A DNA stretch of 41,287 bases from Cellulomonas triticagri (lineage in GTDB: Bacteria; Actinomycetota; Actinomycetes; Actinomycetales; Cellulomonadaceae), in contig NZ_RFFI01000022.1 in NCBI RefSeq assembly GCF_003696205.1, forward strand, positions 1 to 41,287, given 5' to 3'. This document shows, in pieces, positions 23,381 through 31,890 of the stretch. The translations under genes were made by a program, and so were the position numbers. Under the pieces are notes generated by a model, which did no database searches, was not told the origin of the DNA, and saw only the letters and a program-made list of their open reading frames with translations. How positions within the stretch are numbered: position 1 is the stretch's first letter; each line of letters starts with the position of its first letter.

Positions 23381-24441
23381 GCCGCCACCCCCATCGCCAG
23401 GCCGAGCGGCACCGCGTAGGTGGCGGGGTCCGCACCGAAGGAGCGGATGTCCATACCCTTGGCGGGCGGAAGCGAGGCGAGCGGCTCGCCGACGACGACC
23501 TGCACGCGTGCGGCACTGGCCAGGTACTGCCCGAGGCCGGGGAGGAACGAGCCTCCACCGGACAGGACGATCTGCTGCACGGCTCCTCCGGGGTTGCTGC
23601 TCGCGTAGTAGACGAGCGTGTTGCGCACGGAGTCGACCAGCGCGGTGGTGACCTCGGCGACGATCTGCTTGGCGGTCAGGTCCTCCTGCGCCGTGGCGAG
23701 GCCGATGCCGACCTCACGCTTGAGACGCTCGGCGTCCGGCTGCGGGATGTCGAGCGTGCTGGACAGCGCCTCGGTGACGTCGTGCCCGCCGGCGGGCAGG
23801 ATGCGGACGAACCGCGGGTGCCCGTCGACGACGATCGAGACGTTGGTGACCCGTGCGCCGATGTCGACGAACGCGACGACGCCGGTGCCGAATCCCGAAC
23901 GGGACTGGATCCGGGCGACGGCGAAGGCGTTGAGATCCACCATGGTGGGCACCAGGCCCGCCTGCTCCACGGCTCGCGTGTTCGCGAGGACGGTCTCCGC
24001 GGTCGCCGCGACCAGCAGGCCGTGCAACTGCGGACCTTCGGCACCGGTGCTCGTGCTGATCGGGTGGAAGTCCAGGAGCGCGTCGCTCGCCGCCACCGGG
24101 ATCAGTCCCTCGACCTGGAACGGCAGCGCGGCACGCAGCTGCGTCGGCGGCAGGGCGGGCATGTCCAGCTCGCGCACGAGCACACGCTGGTTGCCGACGC
24201 CGACCACGACGTCCTTCACGGAGAACTTCTGCTCGGCCCACAGGCGCTTGATCGCGGAGGCGACGGTCGCCGGCTCGGCGACCTCGCCGTCGTGCACCGC
24301 GCCCCAGGGCAGCGGCACGAAGCCCGCGCGCAGCACGCGCCCCGGTGCCCCCTTGGCGGCACCGCCGTTGTCGAACTCCACCTCGACCGCCCGGACACCC
24401 GTGGTGCCGATGTCGAGCCCGATCACGCGGGTCTTTGCCAC
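23377..24441 (-). CDS. pilM: Type IV pilus assembly actin-like ATPase PilM
   Basis: PilM is a cytoplasmic FtsA/actin-like protein that links the pilus motor to PilN. The 354-aa product begins with the phosphate-1 motif VIGLDIGTTGVRAVEV. It continues with LPFQVEGLIPV, a second phosphate loop FVDIGARVTNVSIV near 190, and VLSGGGSFLPGLGQYL, the adenosine motif near 290. The GTG at 24441 is preceded by GAGGAGA at about 8 nt. A 97-nt gap to pilD contains a small GTGCC/GGCAC hairpin, so an internal promoter is possible but not demonstrated. Confidence 0.93.
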   Translation of the reverse strand: MAKTRVIGLDIGTTGVRAVEVEFDNGGAAKGAPGRVLRAGFVPLPWGAVHDGEVAEPATVASAIKRLWAEQKFSVKDVVVGVGNQRVLVRELDMPALPPTQLRAALPFQVEGLIPVAASDALLDFHPISTSTGAEGPQLHGLLVAATAETVLANTRAVEQAGLVPTMVDLNAFAVARIQSRSGFGTGVVAFVDIGARVTNVSIVVDGHPRFVRILPAGGHDVTEALSSTLDIPQPDAERLKREVGIGLATAQEDLTAKQIVAEVTTALVDSVRNTLVYYASSNPGGAVQQIVLSGGGSFLPGLGQYLASAARVQVVVGEPLASLPPAKGMDIRSFGADPATYAVPLGLAMGVAA

Positions 24442-24538
24442 CTGGCCGTCTCCTCGTCGGTTGTTGCCGTGCCTCGCGGCACGCTGTCAGGTTCATCGGT
24501 ACCGCAGGCCCGATCTTGAGCGGGCGAGCGGGTGGCTC

Positions 24539-25336
24539 TCAGACGAAGGCGTCCAGGTAGGCCGACCAGAGCGGCTCGCCGACCACCACGCCGACGCCGG
24601 CGCCGAGGAGCATCCACGGGCCGAGCGGGATCCCCGAGCCCACGCGGGCTCGGCCCGCTGCCATCAGGGCGATCGCGAACACGCCGGCGAGCAGGAAGGT
24701 CGCGAACCACCCGATGAGCACGGCCCCCCAGCCGACCCATCCGAGGTAGAGGCCCAGCACCCCCGCGAGCTTCACGTCGCCCAGGCCCATGCCCTTCGGG
24801 TAGACGAGTCGTGCAAGGAGGTAGAAGGCGAACATGGCCGATCCTGCGACCGGGGCGCGCACCAGCGCGCTCCAGTTCGACTCGTCACCCGGCGCCCAGC
24901 TCGCCACCGTCAGCAGCACCAGCACCACCGGGTAGGACGGCAGCACGATCGCGTCCGGGAGGCGGTGCACGTCCACATCGATCAGGGCGAGTGCCACCGC
25001 GACAGCGACGAAGTACGCCAACGCCGGCAGGAACCACGGCACGTCCTGCGCCCAGCACCACCACGCGGCGAGGGCGAACAGCGCCCCCGTCGCCGCCTCG
25101 ACGAGCGGGTAGCGGGCCGAGATCGGCGCCCCGCAGTCCCGGCACCGTCCACGCAGCAGCAGCCACGACAGCAGCGGGATGTTGTCCCGGCTGCGAATGC
25201 CGTGACCGCACCGCGGGCAGGCACTGGGCGGGCTCACGACCGACTCGCCTCGTGGGACCCGCCACACGACCACATTGAGGAACGAGCCGATGGCGAGGCC
25301 GAGCAGGCCGGACAGGACGACGACGAGAGGCAGCAT
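24539..25336 (-). CDS. pilD: Prepilin peptidase (A24 family)
   Basis: PilD cleaves the class III signal of prepilins after the conserved Gly and methylates the new N terminus. The 265-aa multispanning protein has the N-terminal methylase-type domain with SFLNVVVWRVPRGESVVSPP and a zinc-binding tetracysteine set: C40-x2-C43 and C65-x2-C68. The peptidase domain has catalytic aspartates in ALALIDVDVHRLPD (D120/D122) and in the GxGD motif, GMGLGDVKL (D187). The ATG at 25336 lies 5 nt after the preceding minor-pilin stop. Confidence 0.95.
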   Translation of the reverse strand: MLPLVVVLSGLLGLAIGSFLNVVVWRVPRGESVVSPPSACPRCGHGIRSRDNIPLLSWLLLRGRCRDCGAPISARYPLVEAATGALFALAAWWCWAQDVPWFLPALAYFVAVAVALALIDVDVHRLPDAIVLPSYPVVLVLLTVASWAPGDESNWSALVRAPVAGSAMFAFYLLARLVYPKGMGLGDVKLAGVLGLYLGWVGWGAVLIGWFATFLLAGVFAIALMAAGRARVGSGIPLGPWMLLGAGVGVVVGEPLWSAYLDAFV

Positions 25337-25341
25337 GCCGG

Positions 25342-27252
25342 TCAACGTCTCACGTCGGTCGGAGTGTTGATCTCCCCCGAGTAGCGCAGCGTCCACTTGG
25401 CGTTCGCCCAGGTCGGGAAGTACGGCGGCCGCGTGTAGGCCAGCCGGGTGTCGTACTGGTAGAGCTTGCTGTACCCGTTCATCCCGGTCTGGCTGCTGTT
25501 CTGCCCGACGATGCCCCGCCAGCGCTGGGCGATGGAACCCCACACCCGCAGCTCACCGGACGACCCGCCGACCGCGTACTTCTGCACGAGGAAGGAGTGC
25601 TGGAGCGTCTGGATCGACCCGGCGATCATGATGCCGGGCTGCGGGGTGATCGACTGCCCGGGGCTCGCGTACCGCATCGGCCAGCCGACGGGGGACGACT
25701 CGCCCGAGGGGCTCCCCCAGCTGTACGCGACGGCGGTGCACCGACCCGTGTACCAGCTGTAGCTCGTGCAGCGCTCCTCCGACCGGACGCGGACCTCGCG
25801 CGGCCGGAAGACCTCGACCGAGTTCGTCGCGACGAGTCCGAGCATGTCGTCGCTCGTCTCGACCTGACCGCCGGCCAGCACGAGATCCCCGGTGACGATC
25901 ACCGACTGCTCGGCCGAGATCGTGACCCGGCCGTCGAGCACTCCCTCCGCATACAGGTTGCCCTGCCCGCAGAACTTGGCCGTCTCGGTCATGTTCGTGT
26001 CGTACGTGTAGGACTGGTTCGCGCCCGTCGCAGCGCTGCCGGTGTAGTTGCCGATCGGCAGGGTCTTCCCCGAGAGTCCGCCGATCTCGCCCCCGTAGCA
26101 CTGCCGGTTCGCGGTGCCGGGGGACGTGGCGGCGTAGATGACCTTCTCGTTCGGCACCGGCAGCGTCGCGCCGGACGCGGAGTCGAGCTGGTCGAGCGAA
26201 CCGCACGAGGGATCCGTGGACTCGCCCGGAGCCCGGATCGCCACGGGCGCGCGGTTGCCGTTCACCGACTTCTTGTTCCACACCGTCATCGTGCCGCTGG
26301 CGTTGAAGATGACCCGGGTGGCGCCGTAGTAGTGGCACCCCGGGTTGTCCTTGAACTGGCTCGAGTTGTCCACGAGGTACTTGGGCGTCGCGTATCGCGG
26401 CTGCTCGCCGAAGGTCGCGCTGCTCCCCTGCCGCAGGCAGGACGAGTTCCAGGTGTTGGAGTTGCTCGTGACGTTCCGGCACTTGGGGTCGGCGGTCTCG
26501 AACGACTTCTCGAAGGTCGCGCCGGTGCTGTAGATCGTGTCGTTCGAGAACACGGCGCCGTCGAGCCGGTCCGAGGAGATGAACTGGATCTCGGTGCAGT
26601 CGTCAGCGGAACGGCCCTGGAACCAGTACTTGGCGTTGGTCGAGCCGTCGCGCCCGCACCCGACCTTCTGGGTGCCGTTCGTGCCGTAGACCTGCACGTT
26701 GGACGGGTCCGCGGACTCGAAGTCGGTGTAGTAGACGTAGTCGGTCGACCCGCCCATCCCGACCGTCGCCTGCACGGTGCGGTAGACGCCGTTGGAGCGC
26801 CCGGTCACGGTGAGCAGGACGGTGCCCTCGGTGAGCTTGCGGGTCGCATCGACCTTGTAGTGGAAGAACGCGTCCTTATCCGTCGTGGCACCGGCCTGGA
26901 CGGGCAGCCACCCCGGTGCCGTCGAGGGCCCCCAGCCGCAGGAGTTGCTCGCCCCGGTCATCGGTCCGCGCCACGCCGCGTTGGCGCAGTCGACGGTCAG
27001 ACCGTAGGTCTCCGTGCTGTCGAGCCGGCTGATGAAGTCGTCGACCCCGCTCTGGGCTGCGCTCATGGCAGCGGAGTAGTCCTGGTCGTAGCGGGCGAAC
27101 CGCTGCCCGTTCATCGTGTACGCCAACGCCGTCATCGCGAGCATCGCCAGGACGAGCATCGAGCCGACGACGACCACCATCGCCGCCCCGTCCTCGTCGC
27201 CGCGGAGTCGGCGCAGCACACCGGTCAGCCGTCCCGTGCTGTTCCGGCTCAT
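25342..27252 (-). CDS. Large PilX-like minor prepilin
   Basis: The 636-aa protein begins with a basic leader ending GDEDG|AAMVVVVGSMLVLAM, a PilX-type class III signal lacking the usual Glu at +5. One hydrophobic helix spans about residues 23-46, then AYTMNGQRFARYDQDYSAAM. The rest is a large exported domain with 12 cysteines and a late stretch (DGRVTISAEQSVIVTGDLVL) that looks like a beta-helical or polymer-forming fold. The size is several times that of proteobacterial PilX. The ATG at 27252 overlaps the PilW-like stop by 4 nt. Likely a minor pilin near the pilus tip; the ligand is unknown. Confidence 0.82.
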   Translation of the reverse strand: MSRNSTGRLTGVLRRLRGDEDGAAMVVVVGSMLVLAMLAMTALAYTMNGQRFARYDQDYSAAMSAAQSGVDDFISRLDSTETYGLTVDCANAAWRGPMTGASNSCGWGPSTAPGWLPVQAGATTDKDAFFHYKVDATRKLTEGTVLLTVTGRSNGVYRTVQATVGMGGSTDYVYYTDFESADPSNVQVYGTNGTQKVGCGRDGSTNAKYWFQGRSADDCTEIQFISSDRLDGAVFSNDTIYSTGATFEKSFETADPKCRNVTSNSNTWNSSCLRQGSSATFGEQPRYATPKYLVDNSSQFKDNPGCHYYGATRVIFNASGTMTVWNKKSVNGNRAPVAIRAPGESTDPSCGSLDQLDSASGATLPVPNEKVIYAATSPGTANRQCYGGEIGGLSGKTLPIGNYTGSAATGANQSYTYDTNMTETAKFCGQGNLYAEGVLDGRVTISAEQSVIVTGDLVLAGGQVETSDDMLGLVATNSVEVFRPREVRVRSEERCTSYSWYTGRCTAVAYSWGSPSGESSPVGWPMRYASPGQSITPQPGIMIAGSIQTLQHSFLVQKYAVGGSSGELRVWGSIAQRWRGIVGQNSSQTGMNGYSKLYQYDTRLAYTRPPYFPTWANAKWTLRYSGEINTPTDVRR

Positions 27253-28010
27253 GGCGTCGAGTCCTCTCCCTGCTGGACGAACGCCTGGGCGTTCGGCAAC
27301 GTGATGCGCTGGATGTACGTGGTCGGTCCGGGTGAGTTCGGGCGCGAGCTGCTCACCTTCAGCGTCACCTCGACCGCGATCACCTTCTTGAGGTCGGCGG
27401 CCGACAGCGCGCCGGACCCGCCGGGGATCAGCTGGCCGCCGTCGGCACCCCAGTAGGTGAAGACCGGCTTGGACGTGTCGACCCCGCTGGCGTAGCGACG
27501 CACGGTCAGGCGCTTCTTGCACTCGGTGCTCGCGCCGCTGGCGTCCGGGTCGCAGTAGACCCACCCGTTCGAGGTCGGCGACACCGGGTCCGGGACCTGC
27601 ACCCGCTCGAGGAGCACGCCCGCGTCAGCGCCCGAGGTCGCCACGGTGTAGCTGACCTGGCTCGGACCGACCGCGGCGTTCACGTTGTCGAGGTTCGCGA
27701 AGAACTTCATCGACAACGTCGAGCCGGACATGAAGGCCGATGCGTCGAGGCAGGCGCCTGCGCACCCCGAGAGCAGCTGGCTCGGTCGCACCGAGGTGCG
27801 CACCGTCTTGCTCACCCGCTCGACCGACGTCCGCGCGGAGTCGATCTGGTCCTGCCGTGTCGAGTTCTGCGCCGTCGTACGCGTGATCCCGATGGTCAAC
27901 GACGCCGTCGTGATCACGACGATGCTCATGATGACCATGACGACCAAGGTCTCGGTGAGCGTGGTCCCCCGGTCGTCGCGCCCGAGTCGCTCCCGCATGA
28001 TCCGTCTCAT
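27249..28010 (-). CDS. PilW-like minor prepilin
   Basis: The 253-aa protein has a textbook class III signal: a basic leader, then DRG|TTLTETLVVMVIMSIV, with Gly at 15 and Glu at mature position 5. Downstream are four cysteines, in LLSGCAGACLD and in VYCDPDASGASTECKKR, probably disulfide-forming outside the cell. The ATG at 28010 overlaps the preceding stop by 1 nt (TGATG); a GTG one codon upstream is an alternative. Its place between two larger minor pilins and ahead of pilD supports a role in pilus priming. Confidence 0.83.
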   Translation of the reverse strand: MRRIMRERLGRDDRGTTLTETLVVMVIMSIVVITTASLTIGITRTTAQNSTRQDQIDSARTSVERVSKTVRTSVRPSQLLSGCAGACLDASAFMSGSTLSMKFFANLDNVNAAVGPSQVSYTVATSGADAGVLLERVQVPDPVSPTSNGWVYCDPDASGASTECKKRLTVRRYASGVDTSKPVFTYWGADGGQLIPGGSGALSAADLKKVIAVEVTLKVSSSRPNSPGPTTYIQRITLPNAQAFVQQGEDSTP

Positions 28011-29887
28011 CACCGCACCGTCCCGGGGCTGCTCGTGTTCAGGGCGATCTCGTAGGCGCGCCCGGTCCCGTCCACGACGACCGTCCCGGCGAATGTGCAG
28101 GTCCGGGCGGTGGTGTCACGGACGAACAGCCGCCAGGTGCCGGCGTCGAGCTGCGCCGTGGCGCGCGTCGCGTTGGTGGACTGCTTGCCGAACGTCGTCG
28201 CAGCCCCGGGCAGACCCGTGGAGCACGACATCGTCTCGGCACCGGTCCAGGCCACGACGCCGTAGCGCTGACCCCGGGGCAGCGCGGTCGCGGCGACCTG
28301 GGACGTCAGCGTCGCCCAGGAGATCACGCTCTGGGACCCGTAGGGCAGCACCTTGGAGTACTGGGCCGCCGGCACGCCGCGGCAGGTTCCGACGGCGGGG
28401 CCGTCGGTGACGTAGACGTACCAGTCACCCGCGGGCAGCACGACCGGCGCCGCTCGCGCGCCGTCCACGTTCACCGCGATCGGAGCGGCGCTGGGGCCGG
28501 GGCACGTCGCGAGCGACTCGCCGAGCCGCGTGCGGTTGACGGCCCACAGCACTCCCTCGGGAGCGTTGACGACCTGGAGCGTGGTCTGCTCCCACGGGAG
28601 CACGCCGTTGTCGCCGGCCTGGAGCGTGACCTGGTCGGGCCCCGGGGAGCAGGTGAAGAGCGCGCCCGAGGCGTAGAAGCTCCAGCTGCCCGGGAGCAGC
28701 GAGACCGACGCGGGATCGACCGCGCGAGCCGCGGGATCGGTGCACGCAGCGCCACCCGGTACCGCGACGACACCGGTCGTCCCGTCGGGCATGCCCTCGA
28801 GCCGGACCCGCCCGGAGGCGAGCACCGCGTCGAGCTCGACCGTGGCTCCGGACGTGACCGGCTTGGTGAAGAATCCGTTCGCCGGGACGTTGGCGCCGAC
28901 GTAGGCACCGTAGGTCGTCGGCCACAGACCGGGCACCGTCGTGATCGGACCCGTGGCGGTGACGACCCTGCTGCTCGTCGAGCCCGAGGACTCGGACGCG
29001 ACGAGGGTGATCTGGGCCCCGGCCGCGGTCGAGGCGTCGACCAGGGCGCCGTCGTCGCCGACCAGCCGGATGTTCACGGCCCCGGGGCGGTCGACCTGGA
29101 ACAGCACGCTGTTGTTCAGCTTCCCGCGCGTGAGCGTCCCGACGCTCTTCGACGGGTTGGCCGTGCCGGAGATGTCCACGTACCCGGCATCGGAGACACG
29201 TGCCGTGTACGCGGTCCCCGCGGATGCCGGGTTGACCTGGACGACCGCGCACCCCTGCGTGTCGGTGGTACCGCTGACGGTGGCCCCGCCCCCGGTCACG
29301 GCGACGCCACGGCCCTGGTTGGGGGCCCCGGTCGCGTCGGTGATCCGCACGGCGACGAACGACACGTCCGTCGTGGTGATGCCGTCGCCCTTCTCGGGCG
29401 CCAACGAGGCGGCGGAGACGACCGGCTTGATCGAACCCATGTTCGGCCAGGTGACACGCACGGTCACGGCGAGCGTGGGGTAGGTCACGAGCGAGCCGCC
29501 GTCGCACGCGGACTGAGCGGTACCCGTCACGTTCCACTGCGTCGAGGTGGTCACGGTGTACGGGGTGCCGTCGACGACGAGCGGCTGCCCCGCGGTGCCG
29601 TCCGTGAGCGGTCGACGGTTCGTCGTGGTGCCTGCGGTCGCGAGCGCGAGGGGCGCCGACTCCGACCGGTAGAACTCGGACCGCACCATGTCGATCTCGC
29701 GCGCCGCGAGGTTCGAGGCCGCGACGCGGTTGCGGTTGCCCACACCGGCGGACTGGGTCTGGAGCACGATCGCGAGGACCGCGCTCGACAGGATCCCGAG
29801 CAGCACGCACGCGATGACGACCTCGATCAGGCTCGCGCCTCGGTCACGCTCGGCTTCTGAGTGCCTGAGCGACAGACGACGTGTCAC
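28010..29887 (-). CDS. Large PilV-like minor prepilin with Ig-like and triplicated C-terminal domains
   Basis: The 625-aa protein starts at the GTG at 29887, 7 nt after GAGGAG. Its class III signal is RDRG|ASLIEVVIACVLLGI (Gly17, Glu at +5). After a pilin-like segment comes an Ig-like region at about 163-250 (VSFVAVRITDATGAP, TDTQGCAVVQVNP) and a second beta domain at about 268-350. Residues 355-610 hold three similar units, each with a late Leu-x-x-Gly-x-Trp turn (W402, W489, W585) and a cysteine pair (C382/C413, C462/C502, C555/C597). This is the layout of a pilus-tip adhesin; the binding target is unknown. It follows pilA by about 100 nt and is coupled to the PilW-like gene. Confidence 0.82.
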   Translation of the reverse strand: MTRRLSLRHSEAERDRGASLIEVVIACVLLGILSSAVLAIVLQTQSAGVGNRNRVAASNLAAREIDMVRSEFYRSESAPLALATAGTTTNRRPLTDGTAGQPLVVDGTPYTVTTSTQWNVTGTAQSACDGGSLVTYPTLAVTVRVTWPNMGSIKPVVSAASLAPEKGDGITTTDVSFVAVRITDATGAPNQGRGVAVTGGGATVSGTTDTQGCAVVQVNPASAGTAYTARVSDAGYVDISGTANPSKSVGTLTRGKLNNSVLFQVDRPGAVNIRLVGDDGALVDASTAAGAQITLVASESSGSTSSRVVTATGPITTVPGLWPTTYGAYVGANVPANGFFTKPVTSGATVELDAVLASGRVRLEGMPDGTTGVVAVPGGAACTDPAARAVDPASVSLLPGSWSFYASGALFTCSPGPDQVTLQAGDNGVLPWEQTTLQVVNAPEGVLWAVNRTRLGESLATCPGPSAAPIAVNVDGARAAPVVLPAGDWYVYVTDGPAVGTCRGVPAAQYSKVLPYGSQSVISWATLTSQVAATALPRGQRYGVVAWTGAETMSCSTGLPGAATTFGKQSTNATRATAQLDAGTWRLFVRDTTARTCTFAGTVVVDGTGRAYEIALNTSSPGTVR

Positions 29888-29989
29888 CGCGGATCTCCTC
29901 GATGGTGCGTAGGTGGTGGCGTGGGGACTGCATGCGCGACGGGGCGGGGGCGACACACGCCCCCGCCCCGTCGCGTCGTGGCTGACCGG

Positions 29990-30445
29990 TCAGCAGGCGC
30001 CGGTCTCGAGGCCCTTGGCCGCGGAGTACTTGAAGTCCTTCTGCTGGCCCTCGGGGTTGGTGAGGCCGACGCACCAGGTGCTGGACTTCTTCGAGGTGTC
30101 GCTGTACTTGAGCTGGCCGGCCGTGAAGGCGGTCCCGTTCGACAGCTTGATCTCGGTCGAGAACGCGCCGGCGGCACCAGCAGCGCCGTCGGTCAGCGTC
30201 AGCACGCCGTTGGCGACGGAGGCGGTCAGCGTGCCGGTCCCGTCGACGTAGTACGTGGCGACCTCCTTGCCGACCGTGGACACGTCGGCCTTGGTGGCGG
30301 TGTCACGGGCCTTGTTGCGCTGGTTCATGAACACCGGGATCGCGATCGCCGCGAGGATGCCGATGATGATCATGACGACCAGGAGCTCGACGAGGGTGAA
30401 ACCCTTGTCCTTCTCGTCCATGGACTTGCGAATGCGAGCGAGCAC
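29990..30445 (-). CDS. pilA: Type IV major pilin
   Basis: The 151-aa prepilin has the leader MLARIRKSMDEKDKG cleaved before FTLVELLVVMIIIGILAAIA, with Glu at mature position 5. The long N-terminal alpha helix continues to about residue 58. The mature protein of 136 aa has two cysteines (TWCVGLTNPEG and the final GAC) that probably close the C-terminal disulfide loop. The GTG at 30445 lies 6 nt after GGGGAG. It is separated from pilC by an intrinsic terminator and 215 nt, so it is expected to have its own promoter and higher expression than the machinery genes. Confidence 0.95.
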   Translation of the reverse strand: MLARIRKSMDEKDKGFTLVELLVVMIIIGILAAIAIPVFMNQRNKARDTATKADVSTVGKEVATYYVDGTGTLTASVANGVLTLTDGAAGAAGAFSTEIKLSNGTAFTAGQLKYSDTSKKSSTWCVGLTNPEGQQKDFKYSAAKGLETGAC

Positions 30446-30660
30446 GGGAGGCTCCCCTTCAGATCTGCGGGTGAGGAAAGTTCAGCTTCAATTCCAGATG
30501 CGGGCCGCTATAGCCCCGCGGATGTCACTGCACAGGCTTCATCGGTGGGCCGGGAGGGCCACTTGAGCCCTCGATCGCGGTTCACCCGGTCGCGCTACGA
30601 CAAAACGGACCGACCACCCGTCCGGGTGGTCGGTCCGCGTCGGACCCACGGTGCGTCAGA
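30446..30660. other. pilC-pilA intergenic region
   Basis: These 215 bp contain the intrinsic terminator after pilC (30601-30637) and the pilA promoter. The only reasonable -10 candidate is TATAGC on the minus strand (plus 30507-30512), about 60 nt before the pilA GTG; its -35 is poor. The region is noticeably less GC-rich than its neighbours around 30471-30500. Confidence 0.5.
30601..30637 (-). terminator. Intrinsic terminator after pilC
   Basis: Perfect 14-bp arms CGGACCGACCACCC (30606-30619) and GGGTGGTCGGTCCG (30624-30637) with a 4-base loop, followed on the minus strand by TTTTG. It lies 23 nt after the pilC stop. This is the clearest rho-independent terminator in the window. Confidence 0.88.
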
Positions 30661-31890
30661 TCACTGGATCGCGCCGTAGATGCTGAAGATCGGCATGTAC
30701 AGCGCGACGATCATGCCGCCGATGATCGAGCCGATGCCGACGATCATGATCGGCTCGATGAGCGACGTCAGCTGCTCGGTCGTCGACTCGACCTCCTGGT
30801 CGTAGAAGTCCGCGACCTTGTCCAGCATCGTGTCGAGCGCACCGGTGTCCTCACCGACAGCCATCATCTGCACGACCATCGGGGGGAAGACCTTGTGCTG
30901 GGACAGCGGCCCGGTGAGCGACTGCCCGGTGCGCACCGAGTCACGCACGTCCTTGACCGCGTGCGAGATGACGATGTTGCCGCTGGTGTCACCGACGATG
31001 TCGAGCGACTGGAGCAATGGCACACCTGCGCGGATCATGGTGCCGAAGTTCCGGGTGAAACGTGCGATGGCGACCTTCTGGAAGAGCGCGCCGAACACCG
31101 GGATCTTGAGCTTGATGGGATCGAACCTCTCGCGGACCGCGAGGTCGTTCTTGTGCTTGCGCCACCACATCGCCGCGATAGCGCCCACGACCACCAAGGG
31201 AATCGCCGACCATTTCATCACCCCGGACAACCAGACGAGGAACGCGGTCGGCGCCGGCAGCGGTGCGTCGAGGTCCGCGAACATGTCGGTGAACACCGGG
31301 ACGATGAAGATCAGCATGCCGATCACGGCGAGGATCGCGATCACGAAGACTACGACCGGGTAGGTCATCGCCGACTGGATCTTGTTCTTGAGCTTGACCT
31401 CGGCCTCGAAGTTGTTCGCGATCGAGAGGAGGACCTCCTCGAGGAACCCGCCGACCTCACCCGCCTTCACCATGTTGAGCATGAGCGGCGGGAAGACGTC
31501 CGCGTGCTTCTGCATCGCCGCGGACAGGGACTGCCCGGTCTCGACGTCGCCGCGCACCTGCCCGAGCACCTTGGCCAGGGCCTTGTTCTCGGTCTGCTCG
31601 GCGAGGATCGACAGCGCCCGCAGCAGGCTCAGGCCGGCGGCGACCATGGTGGCGAGCTGCCGGGCCATGACCGCGAGGTCCTTCGTCTTGACCCCGCTGC
31701 CGCCGCCGAGACGGATCTCCTTGTTCAGACCCGACGTCGACACCTCGTTGATCGCGACCGGCGCGATCCCCATGGTCTTCAGCCGGCCCGCGACCGCGCC
31801 CTGGTGCGGCGCCTCGATGCGGCCCTTGAGGACCTTGCCCCCGGCGTCGAGCGCCTGGTACTCGTACGTCCGCAGCTCGGTGGCGGCCAT
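30661..31890 (-). CDS. pilC: Type IV pilus platform protein PilC
   Basis: PilC is the inner-membrane platform through which the extension and retraction motors act on pilin. The 409-aa protein has two T2SSF domains at about residues 68-190 and 271-395. The first contains VMARQLATMVAAGLSLLRAL and FPPLMLNMVKAGEVGG; the second contains ARFTRNFGTMIRAGVPLLQS and FPPMVVQMMAVGEDTG. Three membrane segments lie near 175-205, 225-245 and 385-405. The ATG at 31890 overlaps the pilT stop by 1 nt, and an intrinsic terminator follows. Confidence 0.96.
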   Translation of the reverse strand: MAATELRTYEYQALDAGGKVLKGRIEAPHQGAVAGRLKTMGIAPVAINEVSTSGLNKEIRLGGGSGVKTKDLAVMARQLATMVAAGLSLLRALSILAEQTENKALAKVLGQVRGDVETGQSLSAAMQKHADVFPPLMLNMVKAGEVGGFLEEVLLSIANNFEAEVKLKNKIQSAMTYPVVVFVIAILAVIGMLIFIVPVFTDMFADLDAPLPAPTAFLVWLSGVMKWSAIPLVVVGAIAAMWWRKHKNDLAVRERFDPIKLKIPVFGALFQKVAIARFTRNFGTMIRAGVPLLQSLDIVGDTSGNIVISHAVKDVRDSVRTGQSLTGPLSQHKVFPPMVVQMMAVGEDTGALDTMLDKVADFYDQEVESTTEQLTSLIEPIMIVGIGSIIGGMIVALYMPIFSIYGAIQ

